Shown piece by piece: positions 23,939-34,200 of a stretch of DNA of 64,000 bases. How positions within the stretch are numbered: the stretch's first letter is position 1; every line of letters starts with the position of its first letter. The DNA is from Hymenobacter polaris (GTDB lineage Bacteria > Bacteroidota > Bacteroidia > Cytophagales > Hymenobacteraceae): the NCBI RefSeq assembly GCF_012927305.1, contig NZ_JABBGH010000003.1:310001-374000 (forward strand), given 5' to 3'. Position numbers and translations under genes: made by a program. The notes beneath the pieces were generated by a model. It had not been told where the DNA came from, made no database searches, and worked only from the letters and a program-made list of their open reading frames with translations.

Positions 23939-25168
23939 CTACTTTACGAGGGCGCCGGCCAGCAGCGCCGCGCCTACGATGGCCACGCTCGGCACGCGCT
24001 CCCAGAGCAGCAGCAGGAAGGTGGCCCCCACCAGCAGCGGATTGAGCGGCAGCTGCACGCCGTGGGCGTGGGCCCAGGCGCCGGGCAGCGGCAGCAGGCG
24101 GTCAGGCAGCGGGTGGTAGAGCAGCAGCGCCGCCGCGCACACCAAGCCGGCGCTCACGGCCTTCACGCCCTCCAGCGAGGCCTTCACCACGCGGTACTGG
24201 CGCAGGCTGTCCCAGAAGCGGATGACGAAGAATATCAGGAAGGTGCCGGGCAGAAAGATGCCCGCCGCGCCCGCTGCCGCGCCCAGCAGCTGCCCGCCCG
24301 CGCCCTCGCCCTGGTGCCGCATGGCCAGCACCCCAATGTAGGAGGCGATGGAAAAGTTGGGGCCCGGAATGGCTTGCACGAAGCCCAAGCCCGACAAAAA
24401 CTCGGGGCCCGTGAGGTAATGCTTGTACTCGACGAACTCGGCAAAAAGCAGCGGCGCCAGCACCTGCCCGCCCCCAAACACCAGCGAGCCGTTGCGGTAG
24501 AAGTTCTCGAACAGGCGCACCGGCAGCCAGTGCGTGTAGTGCCCTAGGGTGGCCGCCAGCACAAACACGCCCAGCCACAGCGCTCCGTTGGCCCACTCCA
24601 CCCGAATGGGCTTTTTGTCGGGCACGATGGCGTGGCGCCGGTAGCGAAACGTGGTGATGGCGCCCCCCAGCAGCAGCAGCACCGGCAGCACGCCGGGATA
24701 CTGAAAGAAATACGCCAGTAGGGCGGCGGCCACCAGCAGGGCCACCGCCGTTTTGGTGTGCACCACCTGCTCGGCAATGCGGTAGGCCGAAAACGCCACG
24801 AAGCCCACCGCCACCGGCTGCACGAACTGCACTAGCCGCCCGGTAAAAGCCGTGTCGAAGTGACTGAGCAGCAGGCCCGCCAAAGTCATGATGCTGACGG
24901 CCGGCAGGCACCACACCAGTAGGGCCAGGTAGGCCAGGTTGGGGCCCCCTAGGCGGAAGCCGATGGCCGTGACGGTTTGGGTGGAGGTGGGGCCTGGCAG
25001 CAGCGCGCACAGCGCCTGCAGCTCCAGCAGCTCAGCAGCCGTGAGGTAGCGGCGCTTGTGCACCAGCAGCCGAAACATCATGGCTAGGTGCGCCTGCGGC
25101 CCCCCAAACGCGGTAAAAGCCAATCCCGCAATATCTTTCAGGAAGATGATATTGCGCCGGTGCCTCAT
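23939..25168 (-). CDS. chrA: chromate transporter (CHR family), two-domain form
   Basis: A 409-residue membrane protein with two homologous halves, about 10-12 helices. The first half carries GLAFTAFGGPQAHLAMM and LLPGPTSTQT; the second carries NGSLVFGGGQVLAPLL and QAIPGPNFSIASY, the paired FGGP/FGGG and PGP motifs of ChrA. Such proteins export chromate in exchange for sulfate or related anions; the substrate in this organism is inferred. ATG 25168 was chosen; an upstream open extension of 34 residues is Arg-rich and not family-like. Confidence 0.92.
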   Translation of the reverse strand: MRHRRNIIFLKDIAGLAFTAFGGPQAHLAMMFRLLVHKRRYLTAAELLELQALCALLPGPTSTQTVTAIGFRLGGPNLAYLALLVWCLPAVSIMTLAGLLLSHFDTAFTGRLVQFVQPVAVGFVAFSAYRIAEQVVHTKTAVALLVAAALLAYFFQYPGVLPVLLLLGGAITTFRYRRHAIVPDKKPIRVEWANGALWLGVFVLAATLGHYTHWLPVRLFENFYRNGSLVFGGGQVLAPLLFAEFVEYKHYLTGPEFLSGLGFVQAIPGPNFSIASYIGVLAMRHQGEGAGGQLLGAAAGAAGIFLPGTFLIFFVIRFWDSLRQYRVVKASLEGVKAVSAGLVCAAALLLYHPLPDRLLPLPGAWAHAHGVQLPLNPLLVGATFLLLLWERVPSVAIVGAALLAGALVK

Positions 25169-25301
25169 TTTGCGCCCAGCCCGGCGCAGTGGCAGCGGCC
25201 AGGTGCCTAGGGTAGTAGTGAAACGGCGGGAAAAGCGAGGGCGCACGGGCGAGGCGGGTAGGCCAGGCAAGTTAGCAGCGCCGCCCGGCTACAATCGCAA
25301 G

Positions 25302-26020
25302 CTACTCCTGCGCCGTGGGCCGCACCACTATGTCGCCCACATCTACATCGGCCGGCTGCTCAATGGCGAAGGCAATGGCGCGGGCAATGGCGGCGGGTGG
25401 AATAGCCAGTTGGTCGCGCCGGGCCAGGGTGGCCGCCCGCGCTGCCGGGCTGGTCATGCTGTCGGCAAAATCGGTGTGCACGAAGCCGGGCGATACGCTC
25501 GTCACGCGCAGGCCTGCCTGGGCTTCTTCCTGGCGCAGCGCTTCCATAATGGTGCGCACGGCATTTTTGGTGCCGGCGTACACGCCTTGCGTAGGCACGA
25601 TTTTCAGTCCCGAGGTCGATACCACCGTCACGAAGTGCCCCGCCTGCTGCGCCCGAAATACCGGCAGCGCCGCCGCAATGCCGTAGAGCACGCCCTTGAG
25701 GTTTACGTCAATCATGTCTTCCCAGTCCTGCACTTTCAGCTCGTCGAAGCGCGAAACCGGCCCAATACCGGCGTTGCTGACCAGCACGTCGAGCCGGCCA
25801 AAGCGCTCCTGAGCCAGTGCCACCAGCTTTTCTAGGTCGCCGCGTAGGCTACTTCGGCCCCGGTGGCTTCGAGGCGAGCGGCCAAGGCCGCCAGGCGGTC
25901 CTGGCGGCGGGCGCCCAGCACTATCTTGGCCCCGCGCCCGGCCAGCAGCACGGCCGTAGCCTCGCCGATGCCGCTGCTGGCGCCGGTAATGGCAATTACC
26001 TTTCCTTGTAAGCTATCCAT
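25302..26020 (-). pseudogene. short-chain dehydrogenase/reductase, frameshifted by a small deletion
   Basis: From ATG 26020 the protein starts normally: KVIAITGASSGIGEATAV (NAD(P) fold), then ATGAEVAYAAT, and stops at TAG 25832. The rest of the enzyme follows in another frame from about 25846: RGDLEKLVALAQERF, LVSNAGIG (NAG motif), VVSTSGLK (catalytic Ser), YAGTKNAV (YxxxK) and SPGFVHTDF. SDRs normally have a DVT-type segment of about six residues between these parts. It is missing, which points to a short deletion in a GCGGCGACC context that also shifted the frame. Both halves are well conserved, so the event is recent or a sequencing error. Confidence 0.85.
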
Positions 26021-26074
26021 GCCCTATCAGGTAGTGAGCGCGCCACCGTGGCGCCTGCCGTAGTAACGCGCCTA

Positions 26075-26112
26075 AAAAACGCCCGGTTGCGTAGTGGCAA
26101 CCGGGCGTTTTT
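26075..26112. terminator. perfect 16-bp hairpin with A/T flanks
   Basis: Arms 26075-26090 and 26097-26112 are perfect complements around a 6-nt loop (GTAGTG), with A5 on one side and T5 on the other. It lies 17 nt after the stop of the minus-strand oxygenase gene, ahead of the SDR gene, and is a strong intrinsic terminator. Confidence 0.9.
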
Positions 26113-26128
26113 GTTAAAGCAAATGAGC

Positions 26129-27106
26129 TTATTTCTTCTTCAGACCCAGCTCAATCAAGCGCTCGTTCAGAAACTCGCCGGCCGTGATGTCAACTTCCTT
26201 CTTGGGGTTGTCCTCCGTTACGAGGTGCGGCAGGGCGGCCAGGCTCATCTCCGAGCGCGGGTGCATGAAGAAGGGAATGCTGAAGCGCGAGGTGTTCATT
26301 TTCTCGCGCGGCGGGTTCACCACGCGGTGAATGGTGCTCTTGAGTACGCCGTTGGTCAGGCGCTGCAGCATGTCGCCCACGTTCACCACAATCTGGTCGG
26401 GCAGGGCCGTGATGGCAATCCACTGGCCGTCGCGGCGCTTCACTTGCAGGCCGTCGGCGCTGGCGCCCATCAGCAGGGTAATCAGGTTGATGTCGCCGTG
26501 CTCGGCGGCGCGCACGGCGTCGGCCGGCACCGCGCTCGGGTCTTCAATGGGGAAGTAGTGAATGGGGCGCAAAATGCTGTTGCCGTTCTTCACCTTGTCG
26601 TCGAAGTAGTTCTCGGGCAGCTTCAGATACAGCGCAATGGCGCGCAGCACGTCTTTGCCGGCGGCCTCCAAGGTGCGGTAGGCCTTCATGGTGCTGGCCG
26701 CGAAGCGGGGCACTTCCTGGGGCCAGATGTTGGCCGGGTAGTCGTGGCGCACGGGGTCGTTTTCGTCCTGCACCTCTTGGCCCACGTGGTAAAACTCCTT
26801 TAGGTCGCCGGTATTGCGGCCCTTGGCGTGCTCCTTGCCCTTGCTAATGTAGCCGCGCTGGCCCGCCAGCTCGGGCACCTCGTAGCGCTGCTTGGCGGGC
26901 TCGGGCAGCTTAAAGAACTCCTGCACGTCGTGGTACAGCTCATCGGTCTGGCCTTGGCTCAGGCCGTGGTTTTTGAGGGCAATGAAGCCAATGCTCTCGT
27001 AGGCATCGCCCAAGTCTTGCACGAACTTGGCTTTGCGGGTGGGGTCGCCGGAGCGGAAATCCGCGAGGTCGAGCGACGGAATGTGGTCAGGCAGGTTATC
27101 AGCCAT
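26129..27106 (-). CDS. isopenicillin N synthase-family 2OG-Fe(II) oxygenase
   Basis: A 325-residue non-haem iron oxygenase. The N-terminal DIOX_N domain (IPSLDLADF, GFIALKNHGLS) is followed by the jelly roll. Iron ligands are seen as H and D in EHGDINLITLL and the distal H in STIHRVVNP, with the 2-oxoglutarate-binding RFSIPFF (RxS). The family covers IPNS, ACC oxidase and many uncharacterised bacterial hydroxylases; the substrate cannot be inferred. It is a single gene ending in a strong terminator. The 27107-27328 divergent spacer holds an imperfect inverted repeat (AACTACTGG near 27166 with CCAGTAGTT near 27241). Confidence 0.9.
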   Translation of the reverse strand: MADNLPDHIPSLDLADFRSGDPTRKAKFVQDLGDAYESIGFIALKNHGLSQGQTDELYHDVQEFFKLPEPAKQRYEVPELAGQRGYISKGKEHAKGRNTGDLKEFYHVGQEVQDENDPVRHDYPANIWPQEVPRFAASTMKAYRTLEAAGKDVLRAIALYLKLPENYFDDKVKNGNSILRPIHYFPIEDPSAVPADAVRAAEHGDINLITLLMGASADGLQVKRRDGQWIAITALPDQIVVNVGDMLQRLTNGVLKSTIHRVVNPPREKMNTSRFSIPFFMHPRSEMSLAALPHLVTEDNPKKEVDITAGEFLNERLIELGLKKK

Positions 27107-27328
27107 AACTTTTTGGGAGTTGGTTGGTGGTTGATGAATTGCTGATTATTCGGTTGCTTGCCAATAACTACTGGTAGCGGGAAAACCGCGCGAGCCAGCC
27201 GCAATAGCCGCCCGCCACCGGTTTCCGTCCGCCAGCAGCAACCAGTAGTTACCTGGGGCGAAGGTAGCGCAAAACCCTGGGGTGACTTACTTGCGTATTC
27301 ACCCCCTCTACTTCACTCCTTCTTTCAC

Positions 27329-28198
27329 ATGATGTTACATCGCGCATCGCTGGGTGGTTCCCTGGCCCTAGGGGTCCTGCTCCTGCTAAGCAACTGCAGC
27401 ACTTCGCAGCAGGCCGAAACTACCGACACTACTTCACCGGGCGACCGCAGCACCGCGCTCGGTGCGCAAGGCGGCGGCACTACCATGAGCGGCCAAACCG
27501 TGGGCGGCATTACCCTCACGCCCTTCAACGACTCGCCCAAGTTCCCGACGGCTGCCATGCGCCTCAACTCGCCGGTGCAAGGCTCCACGGTGCCCAGCCC
27601 GGTGGCTTTTTCCTACGAGCTGTCCAACTTCCAGCTCACCAAGATGACGGGCAGCGAGCACGCCACCATGATGGCCAACTCGATGAAAGGCCAGCACATT
27701 CACCTCATCATCGACGATAAGCCCTACATCGCCGAGTACGAGACGAAGTTCAGCCAGCCCATGGACCCCGGCAAGCACGTCATCCTCTCGTTCCTGTCGC
27801 GCTCCTACCACGAAAGTCTCAAGCACAAAGGCGCTTACGACCTGCGCACCATCACGGTGGGCCCCGGCGCCGCGCAGCCCGACAGCGCCACCGCTAACTT
27901 CGACGTGAACGCGCCGGCCCTGTTCTACAGCCGCCCCAAGGATGCCTACAAGGGCAACGACGCCAAGAAAATCATGCTCGATTTTTACCTCGTTAACACC
28001 ACCCTGGCCCCCGATGGCAACAAAGTGCGCGCCACCATCAACGGCTCGGAGTTCATGCTCGACCAGTGGCTGCCCTACCAGATGGAAGGCCTACCCGCCG
28101 GCCAGGCTACCATCAAGCTCGAGTTGGTGGACAGTAGCGGCAAGCTTATCCCCGGCCCCTACAACTCGGTAACCCGCACCATTTCGGTGGAGCCCTAG
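27329..28198 (+). CDS. hypothetical lipoprotein
   Basis: A 289-residue protein with a lipoprotein signal (LLLLSNC at about residues 17-23). The mature part begins with a Thr/Ser/Gly-rich linker, then MRLNSPVQGSTVPSPVAFSYEL, suggesting Ig-like beta domains. The segment GQHIHLIIDDKPYIAEYETKF includes a His pair, and a second similar unit (GSEFMLDQWLPYQMEGLPAG) follows. Function unknown; probably outer-membrane anchored. Start at the first of two adjacent ATGs (27329). The stop TAG lies in CCCTAGGG, followed by a terminator. Confidence 0.72.
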   Translation: MMLHRASLGGSLALGVLLLLSNCSTSQQAETTDTTSPGDRSTALGAQGGGTTMSGQTVGGITLTPFNDSPKFPTAAMRLNSPVQGSTVPSPVAFSYELSNFQLTKMTGSEHATMMANSMKGQHIHLIIDDKPYIAEYETKFSQPMDPGKHVILSFLSRSYHESLKHKGAYDLRTITVGPGAAQPDSATANFDVNAPALFYSRPKDAYKGNDAKKIMLDFYLVNTTLAPDGNKVRATINGSEFMLDQWLPYQMEGLPAGQATIKLELVDSSGKLIPGPYNSVTRTISVEP

Positions 28199-28229
28199 GG
28201 AATAGAATTGGTAGCAATAGCCAGGCAGT

Positions 28230-28258
28230 GCCCTGCCGGCCCACAAGGCCGGCAGGGC
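28230..28258 (+). terminator. 12-bp GC-rich hairpin after the 27329 lipoprotein gene
   Basis: Arms 28230-28241 and 28247-28258 are perfect complements (GCCCTGCCGGCC) with a 5-nt loop, followed by CTTTTA. Intrinsic terminator 32 nt after the stop. Confidence 0.85.
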
Positions 28259-28334
28259 CTTTTACTTTGCACCCGCTGGGTGCCTGGCAGCACGTTATGG
28301 TCTTTTCAAGCCCTAGGGCGCTTTCAGTTGACAG

Positions 28335-28605
28335 CTAGAAGTCACCAGCCACCCTGTTCGCTACTATGGCAGCTAACGCAGTGTTTCGAGCCCCGTAGGC
28401 AGGTATCTGGTCTAGAAGCTCACTTAGCCGCGTCTGCTGCTCGCCTAGCTCGCGGGTGCGCTCGGCCACACGAGCTTTTAAGTCGGCATTGAGTTGCTCG
28501 ACCTGCTGCCGCGCCTGCACACTCTTGCTCATTTCCGTAGCCACCACCGCAATACTGAGGATGCGCTCATCAGTATTGCGTAGTGGGTGATATACAAAAT
28601 TCTAG
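28335..28605 (-). pseudogene. fragment of a PAS-type sensor histidine kinase
   Basis: On the minus strand an open stretch reads FVYHPLRNTDERILSIAVVA, then TEMSKSVQARQQVEQLNADL and ARVAERTRELGEQQ. The pattern (end of a PAS domain, then a VATEVTE-like strand and a coiled-coil linker with ERTREL) is typical of PAS histidine kinases of this group. No kinase core follows and no start precedes, so it is an internal fragment left from a deleted gene. Confidence 0.6.
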
Positions 28606-29144
28606 CATGCCGTGTCACGCCGGCCAGCGCAGTCAATACAGGAGAATAACCTATGGACCACGTAGGGCGCGCCGGTACGCGGAGGACAACATAGACCACG
28701 TAGCAGCAAATAATCTGGTTGAACCGGCATCCCGACCGGGAAGCTGCCCTGGCTATTAAGCTGTAGCTAAAAATGTTGCCCCCTGAACGCTAACTATTGC
28801 CCAAAAAATGGCTTTGGTACTACCCTAGGGTTGTTTTTGCGTTTCTCTTACTTAGGCTCCGCCACCGGCAGTTAGGCGCCGCGCTGGCTAAAGCGACTGC
28901 AGCGCCAGGCTGAGCAAGGACCCTAGGAAGCGGAGTGCCGCCGGTGCTACCCTGCCCATTAGCCAGCTGGCTTACTGGCCAGGTTCGTGCTGTTGCCAGG
29001 GTTGTTGAATAGCTTGAGAAGCGGGTAATAGGCTGGCTATGAATAAGTAAAAGTTCCCAAAAACGAATTATTTATTTTGTAATGAGTTAAATCCACGGTG
29101 TAAAAATGGTGCGTAAGTGGGGCGTTGCTGCGTAACCTCCGTTG
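28606..29144. other. gene-free stretch upstream of the ECF sigma gene
   Basis: About 540 bp without a credible gene. It holds a near-direct repeat of GACCACGTAG (28655 and 28694 areas), two CCTAGG sites (28824-28831 and 28921-28927), and an A+T-rich tract at about 29045-29100 (TTATTTATTTTG) that may contain the promoter of the sigma gene, one base short of the TAnnTTTG consensus. Confidence 0.5.
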
Positions 29145-29705
29145 ATGAAAACACTTGCACCAGAATTTGAGAACCAGCTTGTTAGTCGATTACATGCGCG
29201 GGATGAGCAGGCCATGGCCTTGTTTTACCGCAGTTACCGGCCGGCGCTTTTTCAAACGATACTGCGCATTGTGCAGCACCGCGAGCTAGCCGAAGATGTG
29301 TTGCAGGAAAGTATGCTTAAGTTTTGGCAGGGCTTCCCGAGCTACGACCGCAGCAAGGGCCGGCTTTTTACTTGGGCCCTCAGCATCAGCCGCAACCTGG
29401 CCATCGACCGCCTGCGGGCGGTGCGGGCCCAGCGCGCTGCCGCGCCCTCCGCGCCATTCAGCGAGCAAACGGTGGGCGGCTTAGCAGCACCTACCAGCTT
29501 CAAGCCCGAGCACCTCGATGTGCGCGACTGGCTGCAGCTGCTCAATGCCAGCGACCGGCAGCTGCTGGAAATGCTTTATTTTGAGGGCTATACCTACCCC
29601 GAAGCAGCTCAGCACCTGCACCTGCCCGAGGGCACCGTTAAGACCAGGGGCCGCCGCATTATGCGCACGCTGGCGCAGCGGCTGCGCCTGGGCCACCGCA
29701 AATAG
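29145..29705 (+). CDS. ECF-type RNA polymerase sigma factor
   Basis: A 186-residue sigma-70 family protein. Region 2 spans about residues 20-90 (ELAEDVLQESMLKFWQGFPSY, then LFTWALSISRNLAIDRLR, the -10 recognition helix). Region 4 spans about 120-180, with a helix-turn-helix at GYTYPEAAQHLHLPEGTVKTR. ATG 29145 was chosen over TTG 29142. ECF factors usually come with an anti-sigma gene downstream; here the next gene is on the opposite strand, so no partner is visible and the signal it answers is unknown. Confidence 0.9.
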   Translation: MKTLAPEFENQLVSRLHARDEQAMALFYRSYRPALFQTILRIVQHRELAEDVLQESMLKFWQGFPSYDRSKGRLFTWALSISRNLAIDRLRAVRAQRAAAPSAPFSEQTVGGLAAPTSFKPEHLDVRDWLQLLNASDRQLLEMLYFEGYTYPEAAQHLHLPEGTVKTRGRRIMRTLAQRLRLGHRK

Positions 29706-29734
29706 CTGCCACGCCTAGGCCGAGGCGAAAACCG

Positions 29735-30211
29735 CTAGCGGCGAAAGCGGCTGAAGATGCCGTCTTTGCGCTTGATGAGGACGTAGCGAATGGAAAAGGC
29801 CGTGGGGAAGCGGGCGTAGTCGTCGCCCGAAAATTCGAGGCTGGGCTTGAAGTCGAAGCTGAGCGCGATGGGCAAAAAGGCCACCTTATACTCGACGCCC
29901 ACTAGCGCATCGAGGCCGCTGTAGCCGCCGGTGTCTTTGTTGTGGCCCAGGTGCCCGCCCGCGCCGAAGTAGTAGTTGAGGCTGGGCCCCAAAATGCCGA
30001 AGTGGTACTCGGCCAGCACCGTGCCGCTGTACTCGCGCTGGCCCAGGCCCGCAATGCCTTCCAGGGTCAGGCGCGAGGCTAGGCGCTGCTGCAGCGTCAG
30101 GCCGTAGTTGCCCCCGCCCAGGCGGACGCCAAGAGCCGTATCGTATTTTTGGGCGGCGGCGGGGCGCGCCAGGGCTAGCAGACCCCCCAGTAAAGCAAGT
30201 TGAAAGCGCAT
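29735..30211 (-). CDS. small secreted beta-rich protein, probably outer-membrane barrel
   Basis: A 158-residue protein with an N-terminal signal peptide ending at AAAQ (about residue 20). The mature part is Gly-rich and aromatic with alternating strands (GVRLGGGNYGLTLQQRL, FGAGGHLGHN, VGVEYKVAFLPIALSFDF), ending in basic residues. This resembles short outer-membrane beta-barrel proteins of Bacteroidota. ATG 30211 matches the signal peptide; the frame is open 14 codons further. It converges on the sigma gene; a functional link is not shown. Confidence 0.7.
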   Translation of the reverse strand: MRFQLALLGGLLALARPAAAQKYDTALGVRLGGGNYGLTLQQRLASRLTLEGIAGLGQREYSGTVLAEYHFGILGPSLNYYFGAGGHLGHNKDTGGYSGLDALVGVEYKVAFLPIALSFDFKPSLEFSGDDYARFPTAFSIRYVLIKRKDGIFSRFRR

Positions 30212-30408
30212 AGTTCGCCCTAGGGCAATGACCCGGCCAAACTGGCGCGGCACCCACTTAACGCCCGCTACTGCCAGGCTAGTACCTGGGCGTTCCAGAC
30301 CCCGAAGGTGTATAAAATTCGGGGCTTACCAAAATTTTAGGGGAGCTAACGGGTGTTAGTTCGGAACTTTGCCGTAAATTCTTCTACCTCCCCTAGTTCC
30401 GCCCCACT

Positions 30409-31359
30409 GTGTACTTGCACCACGTGGCCGCCTATTTGCCGGCGGCCGTCGTTACAAACGAACATTTCACCCAACTCAATGGCCTGGCTTCGGACTGGAT
30501 AATTGAGCGAACCGGTATTCGGGAGCGGCGCAAAGCTGGCGAAGGTGAAAATGCCAACACCATGGCCGTGGCCGCCACCCAGGCCCTGCTGGCCGAGCTG
30601 CCCGACTTCGACCCCGCGCGCATCGACCTTATCGTGGCCGGCACCTATACCCCGCACGATACCATTTATACGGCGGCCCATGCCGTGCAGCGCTATCTGA
30701 ACATCAACGAGATACCGACCGTAAGTATTTCGTCGGCCTGCTCGTCGCTGCTAAACGCGGTAGAGATAGTGGAGGGCTACTTTGCCCTGAAGAAAGCTAG
30801 CCACGCGCTGGTAATCGTGACGGAGCACAACACGGCCTACAACAACGAAACCGACACCATGGCCGGCCACCTGTGGGGCGACGGGGCGGCGGCGCTGCTC
30901 TTTACCCAGGAGCCGCTGGCGCCCGGCGACCTACGCGTGCGCCAGGTGCTGACCGGCGGCGCCGCCCCCATGGGCAAGGCCGACGAGGCCGTGACGCTGA
31001 AACCCGTCGAGAAAGGAATTGTGATGCCCTACGGCCGCGACGTGTTTCAGCAGGCTTGCACCTACATGACGCGCATTACGCAGGATTTGCTGAAAGCTAA
31101 CAACTTGACCGTAAACGAGCTGACTTACCTAATTCCGCACCAGGCTAACTTGCGCATCTCGGCCAACGTGACCAAGCAGCTGGGCCTCGACCCCGCCCGC
31201 GCCGTCAACAACATCGACCGCCTGGGTAATACCGGCTGCGCTGGCGCCGCCATCGGCCTGGCCGAAATCTGGCCCGACCTCAAGCCCGGCGACCAGGTGA
31301 TTGTGACGGTTTTCGGCGGCGGCTACTCCTACGGCGCCATGCTGCTGGAAAAGCCATAG
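30409..31359 (+). CDS. 3-oxoacyl-ACP synthase III family protein (FabH-like)
   Basis: A thiolase-fold condensing enzyme of 316 residues. The catalytic triad is present: Cys in SISSACSSLLNAVE (about residue 110), His in YLIPHQANLRIS (about 243), Asn in NIDRLGNTGCAG (about 273). GTG 30409 gives the family start YLHHVAAYLPAAVVTNEHF and WIIERTGIRERR. FabH condenses acetyl-CoA with malonyl-ACP to start fatty acid synthesis. This stand-alone gene outside a fab cluster could be a paralogue with another acyl starter. arfB follows 23 nt later. Confidence 0.9.
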   Translation: MYLHHVAAYLPAAVVTNEHFTQLNGLASDWIIERTGIRERRKAGEGENANTMAVAATQALLAELPDFDPARIDLIVAGTYTPHDTIYTAAHAVQRYLNINEIPTVSISSACSSLLNAVEIVEGYFALKKASHALVIVTEHNTAYNNETDTMAGHLWGDGAAALLFTQEPLAPGDLRVRQVLTGGAAPMGKADEAVTLKPVEKGIVMPYGRDVFQQACTYMTRITQDLLKANNLTVNELTYLIPHQANLRISANVTKQLGLDPARAVNNIDRLGNTGCAGAAIGLAEIWPDLKPGDQVIVTVFGGGYSYGAMLLEKP

Positions 31360-31382
31360 GGCATCTACCAACTGACTAGCAA

Positions 31383-31793
31383 ATGGCTCTGCCTCCTGCC
31401 GCCGCCTTTCTGCCCGAGCTAGCCTGGCAAACCAGCCGGGCCAGCGGCCCCGGCGGCCAGAACGTGAACAAGGTAGAAAGCCGGGTGGAGCTGCGCTGGC
31501 ACCTGGCCAACTCGCAGCTACTGAGCGAAATGCAAAAACAGCTGCTACTCGAAAAGCTGGCCCCGCGCCTCACGGCCGACGGCTACCTGCTGGTAGTGGC
31601 CCAGGACGACCGCAGCCAATTGCGCAACCGCGAGTTGGCCCTCGCGCGCTTTCACCAGCTGCTGCAAAAAAGCCTGCACCGCCCCAAGGCTCGCCGCGCC
31701 ACCCGCCCTAGCCCAGGCGCCGTGCGCGAGCGCCTGGAAGGCAAAAAGCGCAACAGCGAAAAGAAAGCCAATCGGCGGAGTTCGTTTGAGTAG
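31383..31793 (+). CDS. arfB: alternative ribosome-rescue factor, peptidyl-tRNA hydrolase
   Basis: A 136-residue protein of the YaeJ/ArfB type. The GGQ motif in SGPGGQNVNKVESRVELRW (about residues 21-40) is the hydrolysing loop. The C-terminal tail is basic and low in structure (RPKARRATRPS, GKKRNSEKKANRR), as needed to enter the empty mRNA channel of stalled ribosomes. It releases peptides from non-stop complexes. Start ATG 31383, probably cotranscribed with the FabH-like gene. Confidence 0.95.
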   Translation: MALPPAAAFLPELAWQTSRASGPGGQNVNKVESRVELRWHLANSQLLSEMQKQLLLEKLAPRLTADGYLLVVAQDDRSQLRNRELALARFHQLLQKSLHRPKARRATRPSPGAVRERLEGKKRNSEKKANRRSSFE

Positions 31794-31853
31794 CTGCTCT
31801 TCCGCGCAAAAGGTCGTTCCGCGTACTGTCCATGAGCAGGCTAGCAGCTTGAG

Positions 31854-33236
<1,383 letters not shown>

Positions 33237-33396
33237 AGGCAAAAACCAGTTAAAGGTTTTGAAGTAGCAGAAGAAAGTGTTTCGCTAGGCAGCTAAGCAG
33301 TGGCGGCGCAAAATTACGGGTAAAAGCTGCGCTGGTTGGCAGCCCGGCGGGCTTTTTTGGCGTACTTAGCCTTCGCAACTAGCTCTGCCTGCCCTT

Positions 33397-34200
33397 TTGA
33401 CTACTCCTACTGCCGCCTCGCCCGGCGCGGCCGCCCCCCAAAGCACCGTGCTGGTACTAGGTGGCGGCTACGACGACCCTACCCTGGCGCTGCTAGCCGG
33501 CCTGCTGCCCAGTCGCACCGCGCCCATCGAAATCCTAACTACGGCCACCGCCCACGAGCCCGTGCGCACCCACGCCGCCTACGCCCGTGTGCTGCGCGGC
33601 TTGGGCTGCCCCCACGTCGGCCACCTGCTCATCGACGAGCAAAACCCCGCCGACGCCCCCCATACGCTAAGCCGGCTTGAAGACGCGGCCCTGATTTTTC
33701 TGACTGGCGGCGACCAGGAGCGTCTTACCGAGCACCTGCTGGGCACCGAGTTTCTGCGCCTTTTGCGCCGCCGCCACCAGCACGACGCGGGCCTGGTGCT
33801 GGCCGGCACCAGCGCCGGGGCCTCGGCCCTAGGGGCCCAAATGCTGGTGGGCGGCCGAGGCTGGCGCAGCCTGCTGGCCGGGGGCATCGACGTGGTGCCG
33901 GGCCTGGGGCTGCTGCCCAATTGGCTTATCGACCAGCACTTTATCGAGCGAGCACGCTACCCGCGCCTGCTGCATGCCGTGCTGGCTTTCCCGCACCTGC
34001 TGGGCCTAGGGCTGAGCGAAGAAACCGGCTTGCTGCTGCGTCCCGGCCAGGCCCCCGAAGTAATTGGCGACGAAGTAGTGATGGTGGTAGATGGCCGGCG
34101 CCTGCGCAGCAAGAACCTGGCCGCCAAGGGCAAGCCCGTGGGTGGCCAGGGCTTCGAGGTGAGCCTGCTGGTGGCCGGCGACCGGCTGGAAATCAAGTAA
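33397..34200 (+). CDS. cphB: cyanophycinase-like peptidase (S51 family)
   Basis: A 267-residue class I glutamine amidotransferase-like serine peptidase. The nucleophile Ser is in LAGTSAGASALG (about residue 145), following FLTGGDQERL; the later LIDQHFIERARYPRL holds the conserved DQHF. Cyanophycinases cut the Asp-Arg polymer cyanophycin to dipeptides. No cyanophycin synthetase gene is in the window, so the role may be scavenging or a different peptide. The only usable start is TTG 33397, giving a short, non-cleavable N-terminus and a cytoplasmic protein. Confidence 0.88.
   Translation: MTTPTAASPGAAAPQSTVLVLGGGYDDPTLALLAGLLPSRTAPIEILTTATAHEPVRTHAAYARVLRGLGCPHVGHLLIDEQNPADAPHTLSRLEDAALIFLTGGDQERLTEHLLGTEFLRLLRRRHQHDAGLVLAGTSAGASALGAQMLVGGRGWRSLLAGGIDVVPGLGLLPNWLIDQHFIERARYPRLLHAVLAFPHLLGLGLSEETGLLLRPGQAPEVIGDEVVMVVDGRRLRSKNLAAKGKPVGGQGFEVSLLVAGDRLEIK

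Noticed and set aside
25823..25850. Programmed frameshift in the SDR gene
   Set aside because: No slippery heptamer is present and conserved residues are missing between the frames, so a deletion is more likely.
26048..26803. 251-codon open frame opposite the 2OG oxygenase gene
   Set aside because: Antisense shadow rich in His/Val/Gly; it also runs through the terminator hairpin.
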